Assembly (NCBI GenBank): GCA_028710885.1
Contig: JAQTTG010000001.1
Coordinates: forward strand, 434,001 to 498,000
Direction: 5' to 3'
Origin: Sulfuricurvum sp.
GTDB taxonomy: Bacteria; Campylobacterota; Campylobacteria; Campylobacterales; Sulfurimonadaceae
Length of the DNA: 64,000 bases
In this document: one piece after another, positions 8,813 through 18,570 of the stretch
Position numbering within the stretch: position 1 is the stretch's first letter
Layout of the letters: each line of letters starts with the position of its first letter
Notes under the pieces: model-generated
Seen by the model: only the letters and a program-made list of their open reading frames with translations
Database searches by the model: none
What the model was told of the DNA's origin: nothing
Program-made: the position numbers and the translations under genes

Positions 8813-9485
8813 GCAGTGTATATCCTAACGAGCGTTCTGTACGGATGATTTTTGCTTCGGTATAGTGAGCAATTTTTTTGCGAATATTGTAGATATGGGT
8901 ATCGATCCCTCTGACATCAATCTCTCCAAAGCCGTGATCATAAACAGCCTGTGACAGCTCATCCCGCGAGACAATATGTCTCGGACGTGATAACAATAGT
9001 GAAAAGATCAAATATTCGCTCGGTGTCAGTGCAAGAGGATGTTCATGGATAAAGATTTTTTTGGATGCATGGTCGTGCCTAATAAATTTTAAAGAGGTAA
9101 CCGCACCGTTGATCAATACGTACCGCCGTTTGAGAAGCGCATCCACCTTGATGGCAAGTTCTTTGGGTGAAAAAGGTTTGGCGATAAAATCATCGATTCC
9201 AATTCCGTATCCTTTGATTTTATTCTCTTCATGGCCGAGTGCACTGATCATGATGATAAGTATTTCACTACTTTTTTGTCTCAAACGTCTGCTAACCTCG
9301 AAGCCATCAATATAAGGGAGCATAAAATCGATGATAGCGACGTCATAATCCTCTTTTGCAATAAAACGTATCGCTTCTTTGCCCTCTTTCGCCACGGTGA
9401 TCTCATAAACTTTCTGATCGAAACGGTTCACAATGAGACGGATGATCTCTTCTTCGTCTTCCACGATCAGCAATCGGTTTTTCAT
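8802..9485 (-). CDS. OmpR-family response regulator
   Basis: Receiver VEDEEE...AIIDFMLPYIDG...KPF; winged-helix C-terminus; overlaps kinase gene. Confidence 0.9.
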   Translation of the reverse strand: MKNRLLIVEDEEEIIRLIVNRFDQKVYEITVAKEGKEAIRFIAKEDYDVAIIDFMLPYIDGFEVSRRLRQKSSEILIIMISALGHEENKIKGYGIGIDDFIAKPFSPKELAIKVDALLKRRYVLINGAVTSLKFIRHDHASKKIFIHEHPLALTPSEYLIFSLLLSRPRHIVSRDELSQAVYDHGFGEIDVRGIDTHIYNIRKKIAHYTEAKIIRTERSLGYTLHEF

Positions 9486-9488
9486 AAC

Positions 9489-10028
9489 TCAATACATGTT
9501 TTGAAATGTGGTGAAGAGGTAGTCGTTGTTTCCGACAGCAGCATGACAGGCAATACACTCCGCAGAGCCGTTCGCGTACGGTACATACGTATCTCCTTTT
9601 TTCACATATCGGGCATATCCCCAATGATCGCCGTTTTCATTATACCGTTTTGAGTCTTTGACCATATACTCAACCCTCTGAATTTTATCGGCTTCAAGAG
9701 CATCGGGATATGTAGTCATTGGCTTGACGCTCCAGCCGATTTTAACGATTTTGCTCCCCTCCGGCATCGGCATCTTTTTGGATTTCAGCGCATCATACGC
9801 TATAGGGTTTGCCAATACATAGCGCAGTTCGTTTTTATCGGTACGCCAATGGGTTGCGACGATTTTATAGTCCTGATACCCCTCGATCATTTTAAAAGAG
9901 AGACCGTTATCGGGCATTTTTATGTCGGGAAGTGAAGCCGCTAGTAAAAGAGAGGAAAAGCTCAAAGCTGTTATGAAAGTGATAATACGTGAAAACATGG
10001 AAACTCCTTGGTTCATTTCCATTATCAT
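9489..10028 (-). CDS. Cytochrome P460-family secreted heme protein
   Basis: YKIVATHWRTDKNELRYVLAN and C-terminal CIACH; signal peptide. Confidence 0.7.
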   Translation of the reverse strand: MIMEMNQGVSMFSRIITFITALSFSSLLLAASLPDIKMPDNGLSFKMIEGYQDYKIVATHWRTDKNELRYVLANPIAYDALKSKKMPMPEGSKIVKIGWSVKPMTTYPDALEADKIQRVEYMVKDSKRYNENGDHWGYARYVKKGDTYVPYANGSAECIACHAAVGNNDYLFTTFQNMY

Positions 10029-10133
10029 AGAATCTCTTTCTCAAGATTGGATGAAGACAGGCTCTATTTTCTTAAATTGAAATTTTCTTCATTAAAAAAT
10101 CAATTTAGGAATACATACAAAACATTCTTATCA

Positions 10134-10406
10134 CTATATCTCAAAGTGTTTCAGCCATAACCAATATCCAGTTAAACTAGGTATTAAAAAAATTAACAAA
10201 AAAATAGAGAATTCTTCTCCTATTCCATATCCTGCTTTCATTATTCCAATAGTCATATTTGTTATAGAAATAGCTAGCCATATAATGAGAAAAGAGCAAG
10301 CTCCAAACGCACGAATTGTTGGTATTGTTGGAGTAAATAATTTAATCAACAAATAAAAAAAACCTAGTAATAAAAAACCATTTAGTAAAAATAACGCCGT
10401 ACGCAT
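10134..10406 (-). CDS. Small membrane hypothetical protein
   Basis: Hydrophobic ORF. Confidence 0.4.
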   Translation of the reverse strand: MRTALFLLNGFLLLGFFYLLIKLFTPTIPTIRAFGACSFLIIWLAISITNMTIGIMKAGYGIGEEFSIFLLIFLIPSLTGYWLWLKHFEI

Positions 10407-10716
10407 TGCTGTTCCTTAAAGTGATTTATCAAAATAATCAGGACTAATTCCCCAATGCAAGTATAATCGTAAAATATTATTCAAGCTAGCCTATTCTTCG
10501 ATTGTTTTTGCCTGATACTATAAAATTATTTACATTACTATTATCCGAATCCTATTTAGCGCTGCACTATCCTCTTGAAAATTCATTGTTACTATTATCA
10601 GGAATAAACATACATCAAATTCCTTTCCCTAAAAACTAATCTAGAGTTTGAAAAATTACCACCAAAAAGACACTTTATTTCTTTACAGTTCTCTATTCTA
10701 TCTTCAAGGAGTGCCT

Positions 10717-12045
10717 ATGTCCTATGCGACGAAACGATATTGGTTCTATGCCTTTGTCACTGTCTTTACGTTTATTGTGCCATTTATTACGGTCAATGAC
10801 AATCACCTTTTACTTCTCTCATTTGAAAAGCTTCAATTTCAATTTATGGGATTGTCATACGATGTCAACGAGTTTTACATCATGCCATTTTTACTGATGT
10901 TTTTGTTTATCGGGATTTTTGCCCTCACTTCCATACTTGGAAGAGCGTGGTGTGGATGGGGATGTCCGCAAACGATCTTTCGAACCATTTACCGTGATTT
11001 AATTCAAGGAACTTTACTTGATCTGAGAAATATCACTAACAAACAAAAACGACCAAATACCTCCAATATCGAAAATAAAATCAAAGTCGTTGTCGGGTTT
11101 TTGCTCTGGACGTTAATTGCAATAACCGCATCGACTAACTTCATTTGGTATTTCGTCCCTCCCGAAGATTTTTTTAAATACATGCAAAACCCCGAAGATC
11201 ATCTCTTTATCGTTATCTTCATTGCTACAACTGCGGCATTTCTGATCTATGACATTGTATGGATGCAAGAGAGTTTTTGTACATACCTTTGTCCTTACTC
11301 ACGGATACAAACTGTTCTCTATGATGATGCAACCAAACACGTTGTATATAACTATAATCGTGGTGGTGCAATTTATCAAAACGGTGAAAAATCGGTTTTT
11401 GATTTGAAACAATTTTCAGCCAATGAAGAGTGTACCACCTGTGAAGCGTGTGTCAAAGTATGCCCGACACATATCGATATTCGTAAAGGGTTACAGTTAG
11501 AGTGCATCAACTGTCTGGGATGCGCTGATGCTTGTACATCTGTCATGGGAAAACTAGGCAAAAAATCGCTGATCGAGTGGGGAAGCCCAAAATCGGTTTT
11601 ACAAAATATACAAAGTAGTATTTTTTCAAAACGCAACATCATGTATTTCGTTGCTATGGCAGGGTCATTAATTTTTGCGGCAGTATTTGCATCGGATCAA
11701 GAGCGAGTATTGGTCAATATAAATAAACCAAACGAACTCTACAAAGAGCAAAACGGTATCGTGAGCAACAACTATATTGTCAATATTCACAATACACAAA
11801 AACAAACCTATACCTACGATGTCAAAGTTGAAGATAAAAACTTCCATATCGATAGTTTTGAAGCACTAAACCTTAAACCGGACGGTATGCGTAAACGAAT
11901 CTTAGTGATCTCAACCAATAAGAATCTATCACTGTCGGATAGAAGAGACACTGCGTTGAAAATCAAACTGGTTATTTTTGCGAAAGAAGACCCGAAAGTA
12001 GCCATCACAAAAGATATTTCTTTCATGTATCCACAAAATCACTGA
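10717..12045 (+). CDS. ccoG: Cytochrome c oxidase accessory protein CcoG (RdxA/FixG)
   Basis: Multi-TM with CGWGCPQ, CTTCEACVKVCP, CINCLGCADAC ferredoxin clusters; start MSYATKRY with AAGGAG RBS. Confidence 0.9.
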   Translation: MSYATKRYWFYAFVTVFTFIVPFITVNDNHLLLLSFEKLQFQFMGLSYDVNEFYIMPFLLMFLFIGIFALTSILGRAWCGWGCPQTIFRTIYRDLIQGTLLDLRNITNKQKRPNTSNIENKIKVVVGFLLWTLIAITASTNFIWYFVPPEDFFKYMQNPEDHLFIVIFIATTAAFLIYDIVWMQESFCTYLCPYSRIQTVLYDDATKHVVYNYNRGGAIYQNGEKSVFDLKQFSANEECTTCEACVKVCPTHIDIRKGLQLECINCLGCADACTSVMGKLGKKSLIEWGSPKSVLQNIQSSIFSKRNIMYFVAMAGSLIFAAVFASDQERVLVNINKPNELYKEQNGIVSNNYIVNIHNTQKQTYTYDVKVEDKNFHIDSFEALNLKPDGMRKRILVISTNKNLSLSDRRDTALKIKLVIFAKEDPKVAITKDISFMYPQNH

Positions 12046-13358
12046 TAGATAGCTATCGAGAGGGTAAAGGTTGTTCCCTCTCGAACTTTACTCTCTACCT
12101 TGATTTTCCCTCCGAAGCTTTTTTCAATAATTATTTTGGCCAAATAGAGCCCTATTCCACTTCCCTCTGATTTCGTCGTAAAATAGGGTTCAAAAATCTT
12201 TCCAAGTTTATCGCATTGTATCCCTTTGCCGTTATCTTCAATAACGATCATCGCTTCGCTTTCACTATATTTAGTACGGAGGATAATCTTTGGCTCACTA
12301 ATCCCGCTCAGTGCATCGGAAGCATTAGAAATCAATGCCAAAAGAACTTGAGAAAGCTCATTCTTTTTCCCAAAAAGGATAATCTCTTCATCGCAAAGTA
12401 TCCAATCGAGGACAATCCCCTTACTTTTCAAATCAGGGGTAATGACTGCGATACTGTTTTGAATTGCTTCAGTAAGTAAAAAAGCTTCTTTAGCTTTTGC
12501 TGGGGTATAAAACTCTTTGAAATCATCGATTGTTTTGGATAAAAATTGCAATTGTTCGTGCGCCGAAGCGATTTTTTTATCGAAATACTCATCATCAAGT
12601 GTTCGGTTTTCATACCGATTTTTCAGATTCATCAACATATAAGAGAGGTTATTAAGGGGCTGGCGGAACTGGTGTGTGATATTGGCGATCATCTCACCGC
12701 TTTTCGCCATCTTCGATTGCTGCAACAGCATATTCTGATGATCTAGCGCCTGATTTTTGAAAAGATTGTATTTGTACGAAATAGAGATAGTAAACAGCAC
12801 CGCTTCCACTGCAAATGCCGCCAATACAATATCGATATACCCGTGTTGAACGTACACCTGTTTGAGCTGAAATACAAACAGCAAAATACATAGCAGCGAC
12901 CATCCGATGACATAAACGATCGTCGGTTTAAAACCTGAACGGAGATTAAAAACTACCGAAAGAAACAAGATCGCATAGACTACCGTATAGGGGAGATATT
13001 CAAAAAGGACATAGTGATAAAAAGCGGTCAAAATTACGACATTGAGCAAAAGAGTATTGATCACCAACTCTTTAAAATTAGTAATCTTTGGAATCAAATT
13101 TCCCTCATGAAACGTTATTGCAAAAACCACCGCGCTAAGGGTAGACAACAGAAGAAAAACCTCCTGCATAAAAGACGCGAAGGGAAAAAGATGACTGTAA
13201 GCACTGATATACCCTAAAGAGAAAACCTGCATAGCGCAATAGCTGATATACATAATCTCTTTGGAGTAAACATAACGCACGAACGTATAGACAATACTCA
13301 TCAGCAAAATGCCAAACGTTGCTCCGTAGGCTAAGTGGGTGAACGCTTCAGCACTCAA
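12039..13358 (-). CDS. Membrane sensor histidine kinase (7TM-like input)
   Basis: ANITHQFRQPLNNL H-box, VIEDNGKGI, GSGIGLYLAK. Confidence 0.9.
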   Translation of the reverse strand: MSAEAFTHLAYGATFGILLMSIVYTFVRYVYSKEIMYISYCAMQVFSLGYISAYSHLFPFASFMQEVFLLLSTLSAVVFAITFHEGNLIPKITNFKELVINTLLLNVVILTAFYHYVLFEYLPYTVVYAILFLSVVFNLRSGFKPTIVYVIGWSLLCILLFVFQLKQVYVQHGYIDIVLAAFAVEAVLFTISISYKYNLFKNQALDHQNMLLQQSKMAKSGEMIANITHQFRQPLNNLSYMLMNLKNRYENRTLDDEYFDKKIASAHEQLQFLSKTIDDFKEFYTPAKAKEAFLLTEAIQNSIAVITPDLKSKGIVLDWILCDEEIILFGKKNELSQVLLALISNASDALSGISEPKIILRTKYSESEAMIVIEDNGKGIQCDKLGKIFEPYFTTKSEGSGIGLYLAKIIIEKSFGGKIKVESKVREGTTFTLSIAIYQ

Positions 13359-14028
13359 TTTTATACCCTGTTCCTGAGAGATTGGAAATTAGATTCGGAG
13401 GAAGTTTCGCTTTGAGATTTTTAATCAGGGTTTTAAGGGCATCGGCAGTCATCACGCTTTCCCGCCAAAGAGTATGTTCGATCTCGTTATAAGTCACATA
13501 GCGATTTCTATGCCTAAGGAGTAAACTGAGCATATGAAGCTCTTTCGTCCGTAGAATAACAACCTCTCCGTTATGAATAAGGGTCTGATTATACATATCA
13601 AAAAAGGTATTATCGGGAAGTTCCATAATGTTGGAATCTTTATTGTGAATGCTTTCTACACATAACTGCAACGCTTCTTTAAAAGCGTTCTCTTGCACCG
13701 GTTTAATCAGATATTTGACTAATTGCAACTCTATTGCCTGAAGAAGATATATCGTGTCACTGTACGCCGTAATAACAATAATCTGAGTCTCTTTATTCTC
13801 TTTTCGAATTTGTTTGATAAACTCTAAGCCATTGAGTTTAGGCATCTGAATATCAGTAATAATGATTTCGGGATGAACCACCCGATAGAGTTTTAATCCT
13901 TCAAAAGCATCCGAAGCTGCATGAATATGGTCGAAGTAATTTTCTAGATATTCAATACCATTTTCGCGTGCCACATCATCATCTTCGACATACAAAACGT
14001 GAAGATTTTTTGTGAGCAATTTATCCAT
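13348..14028 (-). CDS. Response regulator with winged-helix output
   Basis: LYVEDDD, IITDIQMPKLNG, KPV; C-terminal DNA-binding domain. Confidence 0.9.
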   Translation of the reverse strand: MDKLLTKNLHVLYVEDDDVARENGIEYLENYFDHIHAASDAFEGLKLYRVVHPEIIITDIQMPKLNGLEFIKQIRKENKETQIIVITAYSDTIYLLQAIELQLVKYLIKPVQENAFKEALQLCVESIHNKDSNIMELPDNTFFDMYNQTLIHNGEVVILRTKELHMLSLLLRHRNRYVTYNEIEHTLWRESVMTADALKTLIKNLKAKLPPNLISNLSGTGYKIEC

Positions 14029-14095
14029 CTATTTTCTCTATACCATTTCTTGTATCATGCCATTTAAAATTAGACAGCATGGATACAATATTTAT

Positions 14096-14326
14096 TTATT
14101 GTTCTTTTGAAGCAATTATAAACGAAATTTTAACTGCAATTGGAGAGATTATTAATAATGAAGGAAAAGAAATAGAATAAGCTATTATCCATGCATGAAA
14201 CCATCTCTGTATAAATGTTTCAATCATACCGAGATTTATATATGTAATTATCCCAGATACTACAAAACTCATAAAGCCAGACATAATCAACGCTTGTAGT
14301 TTAGACTGATATTTTTTCTTTAACAT
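14096..14326 (-). CDS. DUF2798-like small membrane protein
   Basis: Two-TM pattern typical of the family. Confidence 0.6.
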   Translation of the reverse strand: MLKKKYQSKLQALIMSGFMSFVVSGIITYINLGMIETFIQRWFHAWIIAYSISFPSLLIISPIAVKISFIIASKEQ

Positions 14327-14527
14327 GTTGACTCCAACTAATAAATAAATCAGATCACTTTCTACAAAAAAAAAGTGGCTATTCGGTGGTATATAACTTT
14401 TTATTTTATAAAAAATGAAATATATTGTAGAGGATTAGGCATGTATTCGATAGTTTTTGTCTAACAATGTTTATTCTAAAAATATAAACTATCCAGACAA
14501 ATTCTTATCAAGACAAAAGGATATATA

Positions 14528-15100
14528 ATGAAAAAAACTTCTGTTCTAACAGCTTTATTTTTATTGAGTTCTGCATCACTTTTTGCAGGTACCTATACTA
14601 TAGACACAGAGCACTCTACCGTCGGATTTAAAGTAAAACACATGATGATTTCTGATGTCAGTGGTAAATTTGACACTTTCAATGGATCCCTCAATTATGA
14701 TGAAAAAACTAAAGTACTCAAATCACTCAATGGCACAATTGATGTAAATTCAATCAATACGGCTAATCCAAAAAGAGATGATCATTTAAAAGCATCTGAT
14801 TTATTTGATGTTCAGAAATACCCAATGATCATTTTTAACTTAACAGAAGTCAAAAATGATTTTGCATATGGGCAACTGACATTACACGGTGTTACTAAAC
14901 TCATCAAATTAAAATTGGATAACAATGGAATTGTAAAAGACCCTTGGGGAAATCAACGCGTAGGTCTAGAACTTAGTGGACAATTGAATCGAAAAGATTA
15001 TGGCATTACTTGGAATAAGGCTTTAGAAGCTGGGGGTGTGGCTGTAGATGAAAATGTCAAACTTGACATTCAGCTAGAAGGAATTTTAAATAAACAATAA
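14528..15100 (+). CDS. YceI-family periplasmic protein
   Basis: YTIDTEHSTVGFKVKHMMISDVSGKFDTFNG. Confidence 0.93.
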   Translation: MKKTSVLTALFLLSSASLFAGTYTIDTEHSTVGFKVKHMMISDVSGKFDTFNGSLNYDEKTKVLKSLNGTIDVNSINTANPKRDDHLKASDLFDVQKYPMIIFNLTEVKNDFAYGQLTLHGVTKLIKLKLDNNGIVKDPWGNQRVGLELSGQLNRKDYGITWNKALEAGGVAVDENVKLDIQLEGILNKQ

Positions 15101-15196
15101 TAGAGAATTAGGCAAGAAAACAATAGGATACTTCTATCGTTATATATCGCATTAAAACTATAATTTCTACACAAAATTCTTCACTGGAGAGAGAAC

Positions 15197-15949
15197 ATGA
15201 AATTAGCATTGGTTACCGGAGGCAGTAGAGGTTTAGGCAAAAGCATCTCTTTGCATCTTGCAAAAAAAGGGTACGATATAGTCTTGACCTATAAAAATTC
15301 AAAAACTGAGGCAGATAAGGTTGTCAGTGAAATCGAACAATCTGGGCGTAAAGCTTTCGCGTTGCAACTGGATGTTGCCGATGTGAATACTTTTCCAGAT
15401 TTCGTTGAAAAGCTATTACTTGCATTGAATACACAATGGGATCGTTCCGAATTGGATCTTTTAATCAACAATGCCGGCATCGGTATCAATGAGTCTTGTG
15501 CCAATACGACTGAAGCACAATTCGATGAGCTAATGAATACCCATCTAAAAGGTCCTTTTTTCCTAACGCAAATGATATTACCTTATCTAAAAGATGGTGG
15601 ACAAGTCCTAAATCTCTCATCCGGTCTTACTCGCTTTACCTTGCCGGGATTTGGTGCCTATTCGGCTATGAAAGGGGCTATTGAAGTGTTAACCCGTTAC
15701 ATGGCTCTCGAACTGGGTAGTCGTAATATTACCGTCAATGTCATTGCACCGGGAGCCATCGAAACCGATTTCGGTAATGGTGTTGTTCGAGACAATCCAA
15801 ATGCCAATGCGTTTGTAGCATCTCAAATCGCACTCGGACGGGCAGGCTTGCCGGATGATATCGGAGCGGCTGTTGCGGCAATTGCATCAGATGACTGTCA
15901 TTGGATCAATGGCCAAAGAATTGAGATTTCCGGCGGTATGCGTTTATAA
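15197..15949 (+). CDS. SDR-family oxidoreductase
   Basis: TGGSRGLG, NNAG, YSAMK, PGAIETDF. Confidence 0.92.
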   Translation: MKLALVTGGSRGLGKSISLHLAKKGYDIVLTYKNSKTEADKVVSEIEQSGRKAFALQLDVADVNTFPDFVEKLLLALNTQWDRSELDLLINNAGIGINESCANTTEAQFDELMNTHLKGPFFLTQMILPYLKDGGQVLNLSSGLTRFTLPGFGAYSAMKGAIEVLTRYMALELGSRNITVNVIAPGAIETDFGNGVVRDNPNANAFVASQIALGRAGLPDDIGAAVAAIASDDCHWINGQRIEISGGMRL

Positions 15950-15991
15950 TTACTTCGTTACTAATGTGGTACAACTATACTGGAATAAACT

Positions 15992-16891
15992 ATGACTGAT
16001 ATGATAAAAGAATTGATCCCCATTGTTGACAAAAGCACGAAATACGAAGGAATCAACCAGACAGCTATACCGTTTGTGCAATTTTTCAAAGCTTTTACTA
16101 CATCGCAAATATTGCATACGGTATATGAGCCATCTCTATTCATCATCCTTCAGGCAGCAAAAATAGTGACACTAGGGAGCCATACCTATCGATATGATCC
16201 CCTCTCCTATTTAGTTTCATCGGTTCATCTTCCGGTTGCGGGACAGATCATCGAGGCTTCTGAAGCATTGCCATTCTTATCGGTACAAATCACTTTTACC
16301 CCCGAACAAATCTATAAAATTGCCGAGCAATTAAACCCTATAAATCAAGCCGAATCTCATGAAACATCCATCGGTATCTCCATGAAAGAGATAGGACATG
16401 AGCTCATCGAAGCGGTACATCGATTGATTTGTTTATCAAATAAACCTAGAGATATTGATGTTTTAGCCCCTTTGTATCTGCAAGAGATTCTTTATCGTTT
16501 ATTACTATCGGATCAAGCAAAAACACTCATGCAATTTGCCCCTATAGAGAGTAATGCTGGTCGTATTGCCAAATCGATTCAACTCATTCAAAAGGATTTA
16601 TTCGAGTCAATTACTATTCAGGAATTAGCAGATCAGATAGGGATGAGCGCATCGTCTTTCCATAAACATTTTAAGAACATTACTACCATGAGCCCCATCC
16701 AATACCGTAAATTAAACCGCCTGCAAGAGGCTCGACGATTAATGCTATCACAACACTTAGATGTATCAGATGCAGCATTTCAAGTTGGATATGAAAGCCC
16801 ATCCCAATTTAGTCGTGAATATACTCGATATTTTGGATTGTCTCCGAGCAAAGATATAAAACAAATGAAAAAAATATTTGCTATATCTTAA
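15992..16891 (+). CDS. AraC-family regulator (AraC_N type)
   Basis: N-terminal PSLFIILQAAKIVTLGSHTYRYDPLSYLVSSVHLPV; C-terminal HTH VGYESPSQFSREYTRYFG. Confidence 0.9.
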   Translation: MTDMIKELIPIVDKSTKYEGINQTAIPFVQFFKAFTTSQILHTVYEPSLFIILQAAKIVTLGSHTYRYDPLSYLVSSVHLPVAGQIIEASEALPFLSVQITFTPEQIYKIAEQLNPINQAESHETSIGISMKEIGHELIEAVHRLICLSNKPRDIDVLAPLYLQEILYRLLLSDQAKTLMQFAPIESNAGRIAKSIQLIQKDLFESITIQELADQIGMSASSFHKHFKNITTMSPIQYRKLNRLQEARRLMLSQHLDVSDAAFQVGYESPSQFSREYTRYFGLSPSKDIKQMKKIFAIS

Positions 16892-16932
16892 ATATCAGCT
16901 TGACATTTAGGATCAATTCAATATACAATTCG

Positions 16933-17277
16933 ACAACTATCGAATTTACTAATGGATTGGATTTATATGGACATCAAACAAGCGGCAAAAGTGATGAAAG
17001 CACTTTCTCATCCTAATCGGTTGGAAATCTATCTCAAGATTGTCAAGGGCGAACAAAATGACTTTCAGGCACATGAATGCAGTGTTGGTGATCTCATCGA
17101 AAGTTTAAAGATCGGAGCCCCTACGGTTTCGCACCATTTGAAAGAGCTTTCTAACGCAGGTCTCATTATGACTGAACGACAAGGTAAATATCTAATTACC
17201 AAACCGATCCTTGAAACATGGAATGAAGTTAAAGCCTTAATGCCTTAATTTTTTTATCTTTTCAATTCGATAGTTGT
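16933..17277. promoter_or_regulatory. 14-bp inverted pair ACAACTATCGAATT (16933-16946) / AATTCGATAGTTGT (17264-17277), putative ArsR-type operators
   Basis: Exact reverse complements located upstream of the ArsR gene and of the following SDR gene. Confidence 0.65.
16952..17248 (+). CDS. ArsR-family transcriptional regulator
   Basis: KALSHPNRLEIYLKIV...GAPTVSHHLKELSNAGLIMTERQGKY; start probably MDIKQAAK. Confidence 0.9.
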   Translation: MDWIYMDIKQAAKVMKALSHPNRLEIYLKIVKGEQNDFQAHECSVGDLIESLKIGAPTVSHHLKELSNAGLIMTERQGKYLITKPILETWNEVKALMP

Positions 17278-17303
17278 AAAATTCTACAATAAGGAAACCA
17301 TTT

Positions 17304-18179
17304 ATGAGTTGTTGTAAAACCAAATCGAACAAAGTACCCCTACAAGAACGTACTGCATTGGTAACCGGTGCATCTTCCGGTATCGGTGAAGCGATTGCCA
17401 TACGACTGGCATTTATAGGGATTAAAACGTATGCAGCTGCAAGACGAACCGATAAAATGGATCATCTTGTTCGTCATGGTATCCATGTTATTTATCTCGA
17501 CATCACGGATGAGTCGTCCATTTGGCAATGCGTAGCCAAAATTGAAGATGAATCCGGCGGAATCGACATCCTTGTCAATAATGCAGGATATGGATCCTAT
17601 GGTGCGATAGAAGAAGTTCCTATGATTGAAGCCAGACGTCAAATGGAAGTCAATCTTTTCGGACTGGCAAATTTAACTCAGCTTGTTATCCCGCATATGC
17701 GTGAGCAACGATGGGGGAAAATCTTTAATATTTCTTCTATCGGAGGGGTAGAAGCATACCCTTATGGCGGATGGTATCATACGACCAAGTTCGCTTTAGA
17801 AGGGTATTCTTCATCGCTTAGACAAGAACTTAAGCCATTTGATGTCGATGTAATGATTGTCAGACCGGGAGCAATCAAAAGTGAATGGGCACAAATTGCC
17901 GCCAATAACCTTCAAAACGTTTCAGCTAGCGGTCCTTATAAAAAAGCAGTTGATCAACTTGTATCCTTTTTTACTGGAAAAGATGTAGAAAAACTAAGTG
18001 GAGAACCGGAAGAAATCGCGGATTGTATTGAAGCAGGAGTCCGTTCCGTACATCCCAAAAGTGTTTATGTTGCACCGCGCCATGCACGTATAATGTTATG
18101 TGTTGGACGATGGATTAACAATGACTGCATCAAAGATGGGTTAAAACGCAAATTTATGAGATTGCCGAAAAAAATGTAG
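17304..18179 (+). CDS. SDR-family oxidoreductase
   Basis: TGASSGIGEAIA, NNAGYGSYG, YHTTKFALEG. Confidence 0.92.
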   Translation: MSCCKTKSNKVPLQERTALVTGASSGIGEAIAIRLAFIGIKTYAAARRTDKMDHLVRHGIHVIYLDITDESSIWQCVAKIEDESGGIDILVNNAGYGSYGAIEEVPMIEARRQMEVNLFGLANLTQLVIPHMREQRWGKIFNISSIGGVEAYPYGGWYHTTKFALEGYSSSLRQELKPFDVDVMIVRPGAIKSEWAQIAANNLQNVSASGPYKKAVDQLVSFFTGKDVEKLSGEPEEIADCIEAGVRSVHPKSVYVAPRHARIMLCVGRWINNDCIKDGLKRKFMRLPKKM

Positions 18180-18191
18180 TTTTAAATTTTA

Positions 18192-18219
18192 GTACCTTCT
18201 ATTATGAAGGTACCTTTTA
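18192..18219 (+). terminator. Stem-loop GTACCTTC-TATTAT-GAAGGTAC followed by T-rich tract
   Basis: Perfect 8-bp stem 13 nt after the stop of the SDR gene. Confidence 0.6.
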
Positions 18220-18235
18220 TGATAAAGGATCAATA

Positions 18236-18541
18236 ATGAACAATATTTTAAACTCTATTGCAGAAAAACGAAATAAACAGATTCAAAATGGAGAATATCT
18301 TCCAAAAGATAGATATGAGTTCAATGATAAAATGATTGCTAATTTAGCAGCATTTTATGCTTCAAAAAATGATTTATATTGCTTATCTATTGATCAAAAT
18401 CATAGCGATATTGAACTTTCTAAAAAAAGTCAATTAGTACGTAAGGAACAACTTATCACTGCTGGGGCACTAATAGTTGCAGAGCTTCAAAGATTGGAAC
18501 ACTTAAATTCTGATCTTTACTGTTTTATAAAATATTTATGA
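18236..18541 (+). CDS. Small protein of the phage-type 'AERQRQ...RKEQL..A..IVAELERLE' family
   Basis: ILNSIAEKRNKQIQNGEY...NLAAFYAS...RKEQLITAGALIVAELQRLEHL. Confidence 0.6.
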   Translation: MNNILNSIAEKRNKQIQNGEYLPKDRYEFNDKMIANLAAFYASKNDLYCLSIDQNHSDIELSKKSQLVRKEQLITAGALIVAELQRLEHLNSDLYCFIKYL

Positions 18542-18570
18542 CTTATATGATGAAAATATAAACGGTTTAT

